This document shows, piece by piece, positions 1 to 8,957 of a stretch of DNA of 43,698 nt. The stretch's first letter is position 1. Each line of letters opens with the position of its first letter. The translations under genes were made by a program, and so were the position numbers. The notes below the pieces were generated by a model, which saw only the letters and a program-made list of their open reading frames with translations, was not told where the DNA came from and did not search any database. Source of the stretch: DSXH01 sp964532065 (GTDB lineage: Bacteria; Bacteroidota; Ignavibacteria; Ignavibacteriales; Melioribacteraceae); assembly GCA_964532065.1 (NCBI GenBank), contig CAZHHG010000017.1, positions 1-43,698 of the forward strand, in the 5' to 3' direction.

Positions 1-1957
1 CTACCTGATTTCCTGTTAATCCAAATTTTTCGGCAAGAGTCTTATAAGGGCCAGAAGCGCCGAAACTCTCCATTCCAATTGTAAGCAGTCTTTGTCTGAA
101 TGTATCGCCCCAGCCGGTCATAGTAGCCACTTCAATTACAACAACAGGAACATCAGCCGGGAATAATTTTCCCTTATACTCTTCATTTTGTTTATTAAAT
201 ACTTCACGAGATGGAATAGATACAATCCTAATAGAAAGTTCTGCAAGAAGTTTCTTTGCTTCAGATGCAACAGGTACTTCGGATCCGCTTGCGGCAATAA
301 TAAGGTCGGGCTTTCCGGATTTTTCTTTCGAAACAATATAAGCTCCATTTAAGACTTGATCAGGATTGAAATCCGGGTCTCTTTCGAAGGCTTCTATTTT
401 CTGACGTGAGAGTATTAAGGAAACCGGTCCGTCTTTATGCTTAAGTGCGAAAGACCATGCCACAGCAGTTTCGATTCCATCAGCGGGTCTGAATACTGTT
501 GAATTAGGAATGGACCTTAGCGCTGCAAGTTGTTCAACCGGCTGGTGAGTAGGGCCGTCCTCTCCGACAAAGATACTGTCATGTGTAAAGACATAAATTA
601 CCGGTATATTCATAATTGCAGCAAGACGGATAGTGGGGCGCATATAATCGCTGAATACAAAGAAGGTAGCCCCGAACGGTCTGAACCCCCCGTATAAAGT
701 TATTCCGTTGAGGATTGCGCCCATTCCATGTTCACGGATTCCGAAATGAAAATTGCGTCCTTCAAATTTCCCGGGAGCCACTGCATCGTATTTGGTCATT
801 AATGTATTAGTTGAAGGCGCCAGGTCCGCAGAGCCGCCGATAAAATTCGGCACTAGTTCGGCAATTTTTTGAATTACCTTGCTCGATAAAGATCGAGTAG
901 CATTCGGTTCTTTTGGAACTGCTGCAATCAATTCATCCTGAAGATTCGGCGGTAAATAATTGTTCAGATATTTTTCAAGCAATTCCGCTTTACCGGAATC
1001 TGATTTTTTCCAATGTTCAAAATTATTACTCCAATCAGAATAGATTTTTTTCAATTGATCTTTTCTGGAATTGAAGAGATCCGTAACGGAACCGGGTACA
1101 TAAAATTCTTTATCGAGAGGCCAGTTAAGATTTTTTTTAGTCGCAATAAGCTCATCATTTCCAAGAGGAGCGCCGTGGACATCATGTGTATTTACTTTAT
1201 TGGGGCTTCCGAAACCAATCTTCGATTTAGTAATAATTAGTGACGGCCGGTTCTTTTCTTTTTGAGCGGAAAGGATTGCATTTCTAATCTGATCATGGTC
1301 GTATGCATCCGACCTCAGAACCTGCCAGGCGTAACTTTCAAAGCGTTTACCTACATCCTCGCTGAACGTTAGATCTGTATGCCCTTCGATTGTAATTCCG
1401 TTATCGTCGTAGAAATAAATTATATTACCGAGTTTCAGGTGTCCGGCAATTGATGCCGCTTCGGAGCTAACACCTTCCATCAAATCACCATCGCCGCAAA
1501 TTGCATAGATATAATTATCACCGAAGAGATTTTCACCGAATCGTGCGGAAAGCATTTTAGATGCTATTGCCATTCCTACTCCGTTTCCGAATCCTTGTCC
1601 AAGAGGTCCTGTAGTTGTTTCAACTCCCGGAAGATGGCCGTATTCGGGATGGCCTGCTGTCCTGCTTCCCCACTGACGGAACGATTTTAAATCCTCCAAA
1701 GTACAATCGTAACCGCTGAGATGGAGAAGAGAGTAGATAAGCATTGAACCGTGGCCCGCCGATAATACGAAACGGTCCCGGTTAATCCACCCGGGATCAT
1801 CGGGATTATGCTTTAAAAATTCAGTCCAGAGTACAACAGCAACATCGGCCATTCCCATCGGCATTCCCGGGTGACCGCTGTTGGCTTTTTGAACACCTTC
1901 GGCAGCTAAAATCCTTATTGCGTTGGCAGCAAGTTTAAGAAGTTCACTATTAGGCAT
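1..1957 (-). CDS. tkt: Transketolase, 3' end cut by window edge
   Basis: Thiamine-diphosphate enzyme of the non-oxidative pentose phosphate pathway, moving two-carbon ketol units between sugar phosphates in the cytoplasm. I translated it from the ATG at 1957 (MPNSELLKLAANAIRILA). It stays open for 652 codons to the window edge, so only a short C-terminal piece is missing, given the usual length of about 660-670 residues. Visible hallmarks are the N-terminal SGHPGMPMGMAD block, the thiamine-binding GDGDLMEG near residue 155, and the C-terminal domain with ASGSEVPVA and MTGWGD. It starts 28 nt after the gnd stop codon and is the last gene seen in the left operon. Its place behind uronate genes and gnd suggests it handles pentose phosphates from sugar-acid catabolism. 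Identification is secure; the operon role is inferred. Confidence 0.96.
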   Translation of the reverse strand, partial: MPNSELLKLAANAIRILAAEGVQKANSGHPGMPMGMADVAVVLWTEFLKHNPDDPGWINRDRFVLSAGHGSMLIYSLLHLSGYDCTLEDLKSFRQWGSRTAGHPEYGHLPGVETTTGPLGQGFGNGVGMAIASKMLSARFGENLFGDNYIYAICGDGDLMEGVSSEAASIAGHLKLGNIIYFYDDNGITIEGHTDLTFSEDVGKRFESYAWQVLRSDAYDHDQIRNAILSAQKEKNRPSLIITKSKIGFGSPNKVNTHDVHGAPLGNDELIATKKNLNWPLDKEFYVPGSVTDLFNSRKDQLKKIYSDWSNNFEHWKKSDSGKAELLEKYLNNYLPPNLQDELIAAVPKEPNATRSLSSKVIQKIAELVPNFIGGSADLAPSTNTLMTKYDAVAPGKFEGRNFHFGIREHGMGAILNGITLYGGFRPFGATFFVFSDYMRPTIRLAAIMNIPVIYVFTHDSIFVGEDGPTHQPVEQLAALRSIPNSTVFRPADGIETAVAWSFALKHKDGPVSLILSRQKIEAFERDPDFNPDQVLNGAYIVSKEKSGKPDLIIAASGSEVPVASEAKKLLAELSIRIVSIPSREVFNKQNEEYKGKLFPADVPVVVIEVATMTGWGDTFRQRLLTIGMESFGASGPYKTLAEKFGLTGNQV

Positions 1958-1985
1958 TATTCGTCCGTAAAATTGTTATCCAAAG

Positions 1986-3449
1986 TTAAACATTATAAGT
2001 TGAGGATGCAGTAGTACCTCCTCTTCCGGTCCAGTTAGTATGGAAGAATTGGCCGCGCGGTTTATCGATTCTTTCATATGTATGCGCGCCGAAATAGTCG
2101 CGCTGGGCCTGAAGTAAGTTTGCCGGAAGCCGTCCGTTTCTGAATCCGTCGAAATAATTAAGAGCGGTTGAAAATGCCGGAATCCAGATACCGTTTGTAA
2201 CCGCAGCGGCAACAACTCTTCGCCAGGATGCCTGTGACGTTTCTATCTTCTCTTTGAAGAACGGATCGAGAAGAAGATTTGTAAGGTCCGGATTTTTATC
2301 GAAGGCTTCTTTTATCTTTCCAAGGAAAACGGAACGGATAATACAGCCGCCTCTCCACATCAACGCAATGCCGCCATTATTCAGATTCCATCCAAATTCT
2401 TTTGCCGCATATCTCATCAAGACATAGCCCTGCGCATACGAGACAATTTTGGATGCGTAAAGAGCTTTCTTAAGATCCTCAATAAATTCCTTCTTATTTC
2501 CATCGAATTTAGGCAGAGGGCCGATTAAAACTTTTGAGGCTTCAACTCTCTCATCTTTCATAGAAGAAAGAGTTCTTCCATAGACAGCTTCGCCAATCAA
2601 GGTTAGAGGAGCACCGACATCAAGCGAAGCCAGCACAGTCCATTTTCCTGTTCCTTTCTGTCCCGCAGTATCGAGAATTTTTTCAACGAGCGGAGACCCG
2701 TCTTCATCTTTATATGCGAGTATATCACGTGTAATCTCAATCAGGTAACTATCCAGTTCACCTGAGTTCCATTCTTTAAAGACGTTATACATTTCATCAT
2801 GCGTTAATCCGAGAAGGTCTTTCATGATCTGATATGCTTCGCAGATAAGCTGCATATCACCGTATTCAATTCCGTTATGAACCATTTTAACGAAGTGACC
2901 GGCTCCGTTTTCACCGACCCAATCGCAGCATGGAGATCCGTCTTCAACTTTTGCGGAGATCGATTGAAAGATCGGTTTAACGAAAGGCCATGCAGCAGTT
3001 GATCCGCCGGGCATAATAGATGGACCTTTAAGAGCGCCTTCCTCGCCGCCGGAAACCCCGGTGCCGATATAGAGCAAGCCTTTATCCTCAACATATTTAG
3101 TTCTTCTAACTGTATCCGGGAAGTGTGAATTACCGCCGTCGATTATAATATCCCCTTTTTCGAGATGAGGCAGGAGAAGTTCGATAAAATCATCGACGGG
3201 TTTGCCTGCTTTAACCATCAGCATAATTTTTCTCGGGGATTTAAGTGAAGCAACTAATTCCTCAATTGAACCAGTTCCGATTATTTTTTTTCCTTTTCCT
3301 CTTCCATTAACAAAACTATTTACCTTATCGACTGTCCGGTTATAAACAGCAACAGTAAATCCGTGATTTTCCATATTGAGAACAAGATTCTCACCCATAA
3401 CAGCAAGGCCAACAAGGCCGATGTCAGCTTTTGATTCTACATTCTGCAT
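1986..3449 (-). CDS. gnd: 6-phosphogluconate dehydrogenase (decarboxylating)
   Basis: Oxidises 6-phosphogluconate to ribulose 5-phosphate and CO2 with NAD(P)+. At 487 residues it is near the usual 470-485. The N-terminal Rossmann motif GLAVMGENL is at about residues 14-22, followed by MLMVKAGKPVDDFI, the substrate-binding GVSGGEEGALKGPS block and the catalytic HFVKMVHNGIEYGDMQ segment. The C-terminal part carries the family's TAGQKGTGKWT and HTYERID motifs. The start ATG has AGGAG about eight bases upstream, so no alternative is needed. It lies 19 nt downstream of the LarA-family gene and just before tkt. Placing an oxidative pentose-phosphate enzyme inside a galacturonate operon is unusual and suggests that some hexonate is routed through 6-phosphogluconate. 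No gluconate kinase is visible in the window. Confidence 0.97.
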   Translation of the reverse strand: MQNVESKADIGLVGLAVMGENLVLNMENHGFTVAVYNRTVDKVNSFVNGRGKGKKIIGTGSIEELVASLKSPRKIMLMVKAGKPVDDFIELLLPHLEKGDIIIDGGNSHFPDTVRRTKYVEDKGLLYIGTGVSGGEEGALKGPSIMPGGSTAAWPFVKPIFQSISAKVEDGSPCCDWVGENGAGHFVKMVHNGIEYGDMQLICEAYQIMKDLLGLTHDEMYNVFKEWNSGELDSYLIEITRDILAYKDEDGSPLVEKILDTAGQKGTGKWTVLASLDVGAPLTLIGEAVYGRTLSSMKDERVEASKVLIGPLPKFDGNKKEFIEDLKKALYASKIVSYAQGYVLMRYAAKEFGWNLNNGGIALMWRGGCIIRSVFLGKIKEAFDKNPDLTNLLLDPFFKEKIETSQASWRRVVAAAVTNGIWIPAFSTALNYFDGFRNGRLPANLLQAQRDYFGAHTYERIDKPRGQFFHTNWTGRGGTTASSTYNV

Positions 3450-3468
3450 TTAGATACTCCTAATTTAT

Positions 3469-4743
3469 TCAGTTATTAAATCGATCCTTGTAAGCCCATA
3501 GACCGAGGGCAGGATTAGAGATGTAGAATATCTCCTCGCCTGTGGATAATATATTAACACCGTCTTCTAATTTTTGCGGATCATATTTTTGAAGCATAGT
3601 CTTCAATTCAGCATAATTAAAATTGACGCTTTCGATTTCCTCCTTAGATAAATTTCCGGGGCAATAAGTAATCGAGAAGCGGTTTTCCGATGAACCGTGA
3701 ATCAGATGCGCCGCGGCGCTCAGGTTGTTTTTAAGTTCATCATTTTCTTCGACGAACTTAAGAATCTCGGGAGTTGTCCTGTATCCGTACTTCCTTATCA
3801 ATCGATCAATCTCTTTATCCTCACCGAATTCTTTAAGGCCCGGAGCTAAGACAATTAATTCACCTTTATCTTCAATTGCCATTCTGGTCCGGTAGATACT
3901 TTTATTCCCGAGCCATGTGCTTTTAAATTCATGCGGGTCGAGATAGACTACAACTTTTTTCAGCGGTTTTTCCAGCATTACGAAATTTACTTTAAGGGAA
4001 AGATCGGACGCCTGTTTGAAACATTCGTAATCGTCTCCAATAAATAAGCCTTTAATAACAAGCTTACCTTTTTCATTTTTATCGACCACAGTAAGTATAT
4101 AAATAATCGGAAGATGCTTTGCGAAGTTATCCGAAGCATAATTAAGTACTTTACGTACGGGATTATCAGCCCGGCCCATAATTCTTTCCATACCGTAAAC
4201 TGCGCCTAGGAAATGACTTTTATTAATTCCTTCCCGGCCTCCGGTTCCGACAAAAATATTTTTGTTATAATTGGCCATTCCGATTACTTCGTGAGGAACT
4301 ACCTGTCCCACCGAAATTATAAGGTCGTGATCTCCCTCTACGAGCAGTTTATTAACCTGGGCGGGCCATGAATAATTTAACATGCCTTCAGAAATTTCAT
4401 TTACAAAACCTGCAGGTACTTCACCAAGTGTATGAAGATCTTCACGCCAGTTATGGTATCTGAAAAGCGACAATGGAAGGTCGCCGTACATTTTGATGAT
4501 TTCCTGATCGGTCATCTTAGCGTGAGTACCGAGAGCCGGGAGGATGTCAGTCAGACTATCTTTGTAATAGTCATAAATATGTCTAGTAATTATTCCGGCC
4601 TGGGAGTGAAAGCGTGTAAAATCAGGTGGAACAGCAAGTACTCTGTTTTTTATTCCAAGTTTCGAAAGAGAAGAATAAACCGCTTCCCGGATTTCGGATT
4701 CAGTTAAAGAAATTTTTTCGTGACCTTTTGCAAACAGTAACAT
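3469..4743 (-). CDS. LarA-family nickel-dependent hydroxyacid racemase/epimerase
   Basis: Member of the lactate racemase superfamily (DUF2088), 424 residues. LarA proteins use a covalently bound nickel-pincer cofactor to invert the carbon next to a carboxylate by hydride transfer. Candidate active-site residues are His74 (GTH), His151 (PHE), Lys161 and His177. The 151-161-177 spacing equals the His174-Lys184-His200 spacing of Lactobacillus LarA, so catalytic competence looks intact. The superfamily is known to include aldonate C2 epimerases as well as lactate and malate racemases. Its location between kdgK (14 nt away) and gnd, in an operon that makes mannonate but shows no dehydratase, suggests a hexonate C2 epimerase (mannonate to gluconate). 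That substrate is inference. No cofactor-assembly genes (larB, larC, larE) occur in the window, so the cofactor would have to come from elsewhere. Confidence 0.88.
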   Translation of the reverse strand: MLLFAKGHEKISLTESEIREAVYSSLSKLGIKNRVLAVPPDFTRFHSQAGIITRHIYDYYKDSLTDILPALGTHAKMTDQEIIKMYGDLPLSLFRYHNWREDLHTLGEVPAGFVNEISEGMLNYSWPAQVNKLLVEGDHDLIISVGQVVPHEVIGMANYNKNIFVGTGGREGINKSHFLGAVYGMERIMGRADNPVRKVLNYASDNFAKHLPIIYILTVVDKNEKGKLVIKGLFIGDDYECFKQASDLSLKVNFVMLEKPLKKVVVYLDPHEFKSTWLGNKSIYRTRMAIEDKGELIVLAPGLKEFGEDKEIDRLIRKYGYRTTPEILKFVEENDELKNNLSAAAHLIHGSSENRFSITYCPGNLSKEEIESVNFNYAELKTMLQKYDPQKLEDGVNILSTGEEIFYISNPALGLWAYKDRFNN

Positions 4744-4757
4744 ATCGATCTTCTAAT

Positions 4758-5846
4758 TTATCTTTGAATTCTTGCCGAACCGCCTTTTGCAAATGCTTTA
4801 ACTTCTTCTACCGTGGCCATAGTCGTATCACCGGGATAAGTTGTAAGCAATGCGCCATGCGCCCAACCCAGTTTAACAGATTCTTCAGGCGATTCATTGT
4901 TGAGCAGGCCATAAATAAATCCCGCTGCGAAACCGTCGCCGCCGCCAACACGATCATAAACATCAAGTTCCGCGGTAGGTGCTGAATAGGTTTTACCATT
5001 AACCCACGCAACTGCGCTCCAGCTATGACGGTTGGTAGAGTGAACTTCACGCAAAGTTGTAGCAACGATTTTAACCTGAGGATATTTTTTTACGACGTTT
5101 TCGATCATTCCGAAGAAAGTGGACGGATCAAGTTTCGATTTAGCTGCAACTTCTGGTCCCGGTATTCCAAGTCCTTTCTGAAGGTCCTCTTCGTTTCCGA
5201 CAAGGACATCAACATGCTGAACGATCTGATCAATTACTTCAGCGGCTTTATGTTCACCGCCCCATATATTCCAGAGTTTAGCTCGGAAGTTTAGATCGAA
5301 GCTGGTAACTGCTCCTGCCTCTTTAGCAGCTTTCATTCCTTCAATTATTACCTGACCGGTGGTTTCCGATAACGAAGAAAAAATTCCGCCGCTATGAAAC
5401 CACTTGACACCGCCGGAAAAAATCTCTTTCCAGTTGAAGTCCCCCGGTTTAAGAAGAGCGGCGGCTTCATTAGATCTATTATAGAACACAACCGGGGCAC
5501 GAACACCGAGCCCTCTGTCGCTGAAAACGGTAGCCATATTAGGACCGTTAACACCGTTGTGTTTGAATTTCTTATAGAAAGGTTTTACGCCCATAGCTTT
5601 AACACGTTCGGCAATCAGATCGCCGATTGGATACTCGACCATTGCAGTGGCTATACCGGTATTCAGTTTAAAGCAATCAGCCAGATTCGCAGAAACGTTA
5701 AACTCACCGCCGCTAACATGTATTTTACATTCGGTAGCTTTTCTAAACGGAACAATTCCCGTATCGAGGCGATGAACAAGAGCCCCTAAAGAAATAAAAT
5801 CCATTGATGCTTTGTTGTTGATTTTTAATCCATCGATCGACGACAT
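4758..5846 (-). CDS. kdgK: 2-keto-3-deoxygluconate kinase (PfkB family)
   Basis: Ribokinase/PfkB-fold sugar kinase, 362 residues, expected to phosphorylate 2-keto-3-deoxygluconate to KDPG with ATP in the cytoplasm. The N-terminal substrate-binding signature SGGEFNVSANLA is at about residues 45-56. The C-terminal signature DRVGGGDGFAAGF is at 298-310, with Asp304 as catalytic base. The start ATG has a clear AGAGGAA ribosome-binding site. It sits between the SDR dehydrogenase and the LarA homologue, with eda two genes upstream, which supports KDG over other PfkB substrates. Family membership is certain; substrate rests on context and overall resemblance to Bacteroidetes-group KDG kinases. Confidence 0.92.
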   Translation of the reverse strand: MSSIDGLKINNKASMDFISLGALVHRLDTGIVPFRKATECKIHVSGGEFNVSANLADCFKLNTGIATAMVEYPIGDLIAERVKAMGVKPFYKKFKHNGVNGPNMATVFSDRGLGVRAPVVFYNRSNEAAALLKPGDFNWKEIFSGGVKWFHSGGIFSSLSETTGQVIIEGMKAAKEAGAVTSFDLNFRAKLWNIWGGEHKAAEVIDQIVQHVDVLVGNEEDLQKGLGIPGPEVAAKSKLDPSTFFGMIENVVKKYPQVKIVATTLREVHSTNRHSWSAVAWVNGKTYSAPTAELDVYDRVGGGDGFAAGFIYGLLNNESPEESVKLGWAHGALLTTYPGDTTMATVEEVKAFAKGGSARIQR

Positions 5847-5889
5847 AATTAATTCCTCTTTTTAATTAAAATTTTAAAACGGTTAGGAT

Positions 5890-6735
5890 TTATACACCCG
5901 AATAAGCACTGAACCCGCCATCTACCGGAAGAACAATACCGGTCACGAATTTAGATATTTCAGAAGCCAGGAATAGAAGCGCGCCCGATACTTCTTCAGG
6001 TTCTCCGAATCTATCCATCGGAGTATTTGAAATAATTTTATTCCCGCGGGGAGTCAACTTACCGGTCTTCTCGTCGGTAAGAAGGAACCGGTTCTGATTA
6101 GTAAGAAAGAAACCCGGGGCAATAGCATTAACTCTTACATTAACTTTTGCAAAGTGGACTGCAAGCCACTGAGTTAAATTGTTAATAGATGCTTTTGCAG
6201 CTGAATACGCCGGAATTTTTGTAAGGGGTCTGTATGAGTTCATTGAAGAAATGTTAATTACAGATCCTCCTCTTATCAGCATATCCTCGGCAAAGACCAT
6301 TGTGGGCAGGACTGTTCCTAAAAAGTTGAGATCGAAGACGCTTCTAAATCCTTCGAGGTCCAATCCAAAAAAAGATTTAGAGAGATCCTGAATATTTTCC
6401 TCAGTAATAAATTCATTTGCCGTAGTTGCGCCCGGAGCATTTCCGCCCGCACCATTGATAAGAATATCAATTTTGCCAAGGACCTGATTTACTTCGGCTT
6501 TAGCTTTAATCAAACTTTCCTTTTCCAGAACATTTGCAACAACGCAAAGAACAGGAGCTCCGCTTTTTTTCGCGAGTCCCTGAGCGCAATCGTCACATCT
6601 TCCCTGTTTATAATCCATAATTGCAACCTTAGCGCCTGCAGCAAGCATCGTCTGTGCGAAGATATTACCGAATACCCCGCATCCCCCGGTTACAACACAT
6701 ACTTTTCCTTTTATATCATCAAATGAAACTTTCAT
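5890..6735 (-). CDS. SDR-family oxidoreductase, probable D-mannonate oxidoreductase (fructuronate reductase)
   Basis: Classical short-chain dehydrogenase/reductase of 281 residues. It has the cofactor motif TGGCGVFG at 16-23, the NGAGG segment at about 94-98, the catalytic serine region at 163-164, and Tyr177-x3-Lys181 (YSAAK). The C-terminal PVDGGFSAYSGV is typical of sugar-acid SDRs. It is not the long-chain UxuB of Escherichia coli. SDR-type mannonate dehydrogenases replace UxuB in several lineages. In this operon, with uxaC and uxaE upstream, the missing step is fructuronate to mannonate, so that is the preferred role. A 2-deoxy-5-keto-gluconate (KduD-like) reduction is the main alternative. 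AAGGAT precedes the ATG. Confidence 0.85.
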   Translation of the reverse strand: MKVSFDDIKGKVCVVTGGCGVFGNIFAQTMLAAGAKVAIMDYKQGRCDDCAQGLAKKSGAPVLCVVANVLEKESLIKAKAEVNQVLGKIDILINGAGGNAPGATTANEFITEENIQDLSKSFFGLDLEGFRSVFDLNFLGTVLPTMVFAEDMLIRGGSVINISSMNSYRPLTKIPAYSAAKASINNLTQWLAVHFAKVNVRVNAIAPGFFLTNQNRFLLTDEKTGKLTPRGNKIISNTPMDRFGEPEEVSGALLFLASEISKFVTGIVLPVDGGFSAYSGV

Positions 6736-6745
6736 CTCGATATCC

Positions 6746-7393
6746 TTATTTTTTTATCACTTTATGAATAGATTCCATAATTATTCTGGCATTTTCAGTA
6801 AGCTTATTATAATTCTCTTTCTCAATAGCCTCCTTATCAAGAAGAGCGGAGCCAATACCTACAGCGCATGCGCCTGCTTTCAGCCAGTCACCGGCATTAG
6901 TTAATGTTACACCACCGGTAGGCATCAATCTGAGGTGAGGCATCGGAGCCAGAATTCCTTTAAAGAAATCGATACCCAGTACATCAGCCGGAAAAACTTT
7001 GATAATATCTGCACCTGCTTCATAAGCAGTCTGAATTTCTGTCGGTGTAAAACAACCCGGCATTGCAGGAATATCGTACTTATGAGCCATCCCGATAATT
7101 TCTTTTTTGAAGATTGGACTTACGACGTATCTGGCTCCCGCTTTAATAGCATCTTCCGCTATTGAGGAGTTTAATACTGATCCGACGCCTACAATTATAT
7201 TTTTGTCAAGTTCGTTGGTCATCTGTTCAATCAGTTTAATCGCATTCGGCACAGTTAAAGTAATTTCAGCAACCGATATACCTCCTTCATTGAGAGACTC
7301 GATTACTTTTTTCAGTTTAGCCGGTTCTTTAATTCTAAGGACCGCAACAGCTTTCCTTCGGACTATTTCATCAACTATTTGTTCTTTTTTCAT
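6746..7393 (-). CDS. eda: KDPG / 4-hydroxy-2-oxoglutarate aldolase
   Basis: Class I aldolase of 215 residues that cleaves 2-keto-3-deoxy-6-phosphogluconate to pyruvate and glyceraldehyde 3-phosphate. The Schiff-base lysine is Lys132 in DIIKVFPAD and the general acid/base is Glu43 in AEITLTVPNA, positions nearly identical to the E. coli enzyme. VGVGSVLN, MPGCFTPTEI and MPTGGVTL are also present. It starts one base after the uxaE stop codon without a strong ribosome-binding site, so translational coupling to uxaE is likely. With kdgK two genes downstream it completes the lower part of the uronate pathway. Confidence 0.96.
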   Translation of the reverse strand: MKKEQIVDEIVRRKAVAVLRIKEPAKLKKVIESLNEGGISVAEITLTVPNAIKLIEQMTNELDKNIIVGVGSVLNSSIAEDAIKAGARYVVSPIFKKEIIGMAHKYDIPAMPGCFTPTEIQTAYEAGADIIKVFPADVLGIDFFKGILAPMPHLRLMPTGGVTLTNAGDWLKAGACAVGIGSALLDKEAIEKENYNKLTENARIIMESIHKVIKK

Positions 7394-7394
7394 A

Positions 7395-8945
7395 TTAATT
7401 GAACGGGTCTAAATGTTTGCGGAAATGTTTTACTAAAAAATGATAATGAGTATCTTCATTTTCAACAAGGCAGCTTAGTATTTTATCTTTAAAGAGATAA
7501 TTACCCGATTGATCTTTATCAGTAAGAACCCTGCCGAAAGTAACATGAAGCACCTGGCGCGCATCGTTTGAATCGAACAGTTCGATCAATTGATTATCGT
7601 TCATCATATTGCCTGCCGGGACTTTTTGGATATCCGCAGATACATGATAAGTTTTTTTTTCATTTTCATAAAGACCTCTGGAAAAATCGAGTATCATCCT
7701 GAACAGAGCCGGATTTTCAGCGGCTACGACTTTTAACGCTTCGAGGTAACTGGTGCCGGCTGTCTTAACGTGAGTGTATGCCTCTTTGAGGGAACCGATC
7801 ACTTTGTAAACAGAAAATTTATCGCTTCCTGAATGAAGACTTATTTTATAGCTTCCGAAATATTTTGTAATTGCGAGATGCTTCCTGTACTCAGACTTAA
7901 AAATGTTAAGGTCGCCCTTGTAATCAATTCCCTTCTCAAAATCCCCTATAAACCTTGGTGCAAGACTAATAAAACTTACGCCGAGCCGGTTCAATTCATT
8001 AACAAAGAAGAAATGCTCGAAAGGACTTGTAACAGATTCAGTTTCATCGACAGAGACTTCAACTTCAAATTTATCACGACTTGTTTTGGAGTCGATATAG
8101 TCGAACATTTTTTTGATATGGGCAATAGCTTTACCGTACTTTGAATAAGCCCGGAGGAAATCGATCGGTGAAACTTCTATACTGAAATCATCCGAGATTT
8201 TAAAGACTTTGCCTGAGTATCTTTTTTCTGCTGAAGGGAATGAATCCTTAAGTTCGTTCCACGGGAGGTTAGAAGCAGTTTTAAGTAATGTCTCTTCGTC
8301 ATAATAATCGGATTTATTATCAACATGTTCGCTGGGGTCGAAAGTAAACATGGTAAATCCGGTATTCAACATAAGGTCGATATCGTCAGTGGTTTTAAGA
8401 TGATCCGCATCGGAGCCGAAGCCATTAGAGTACCCTTCCTGAAATACAGCCCAGACAGCAGCGTCCATAACCATATCGGGTTTTCTGTTGGTTCTGGATA
8501 ACTCGCGGATCGATTGCTGCGCAAGGACTGGCTGGAAATTGCTTCCTTCAAGCGAGCGGATATGTCCGGCATTTGCCAATCCTAACCGGTCTCCAAATCC
8601 GAAAGAATTGTTGAGTCCAAGAACTTTCGGAATTGTGAAGGGGAAAAGGGACTGAAGTGATTTCCTGTTTGAAGTATTCAGATACGACCGTTTAATTCTG
8701 AGAGCAGGATTATCCGCACTGATAACTTCTCCTTCAAAATGGTCTGCATAAGAACCGGTTTCCGAAACGACATATAGAAATTTACTATTCCCTTCTTTTC
8801 CGATGAAAAAAAGAGATCCGTTCAATTCAATAACAGATTTCGGATAAACAGCAGTTTGAACTGCAGATGATAAACTTATTTTCTTAATTGAATTCCCGTC
8901 ACCATTTAACTGGTCGAGTATTTTTTTTAGTTCGTTGTATGTCAT
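7395..8945 (-). CDS. uxaE: Tagaturonate/fructuronate epimerase family protein
   Basis: A 516-residue protein matching the UxaE family first recognised in Thermotoga, which interconverts tagaturonate and fructuronate at C3. This replaces the altronate branch (UxaB/UxaA) of enterobacteria. Recognisable stretches are FGFGDRLGLANAGHIRSL near residues 113-130, the DADHLKTTDD segment near 195-204, SVDETESVTSPFEHFFFVNEL, and KISLHSGSDKFSVYK. The first and last contain histidine and acidic residues plausible as metal ligands, though I cannot assign them individually. Length fits the family. It follows uxaC by 12 nt and has AGAGAA before its ATG. Context makes the role very likely: isomerase immediately upstream, mannonate-type dehydrogenase and KDG genes downstream. 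Confidence 0.9.
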   Translation of the reverse strand: MTYNELKKILDQLNGDGNSIKKISLSSAVQTAVYPKSVIELNGSLFFIGKEGNSKFLYVVSETGSYADHFEGEVISADNPALRIKRSYLNTSNRKSLQSLFPFTIPKVLGLNNSFGFGDRLGLANAGHIRSLEGSNFQPVLAQQSIRELSRTNRKPDMVMDAAVWAVFQEGYSNGFGSDADHLKTTDDIDLMLNTGFTMFTFDPSEHVDNKSDYYDEETLLKTASNLPWNELKDSFPSAEKRYSGKVFKISDDFSIEVSPIDFLRAYSKYGKAIAHIKKMFDYIDSKTSRDKFEVEVSVDETESVTSPFEHFFFVNELNRLGVSFISLAPRFIGDFEKGIDYKGDLNIFKSEYRKHLAITKYFGSYKISLHSGSDKFSVYKVIGSLKEAYTHVKTAGTSYLEALKVVAAENPALFRMILDFSRGLYENEKKTYHVSADIQKVPAGNMMNDNQLIELFDSNDARQVLHVTFGRVLTDKDQSGNYLFKDKILSCLVENEDTHYHFLVKHFRKHLDPFN

Positions 8946-8957
8946 CTAATTCTCTAT

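Noticed and set aside
1..3. Apparent stop codon (cta, read TAG on the minus strand) at the very left edge, as if ending transketolase
   Set aside because: The transketolase frame uses positions 2-4 (GTA) there, so the TAG is out of frame and the gene simply continues beyond the window.
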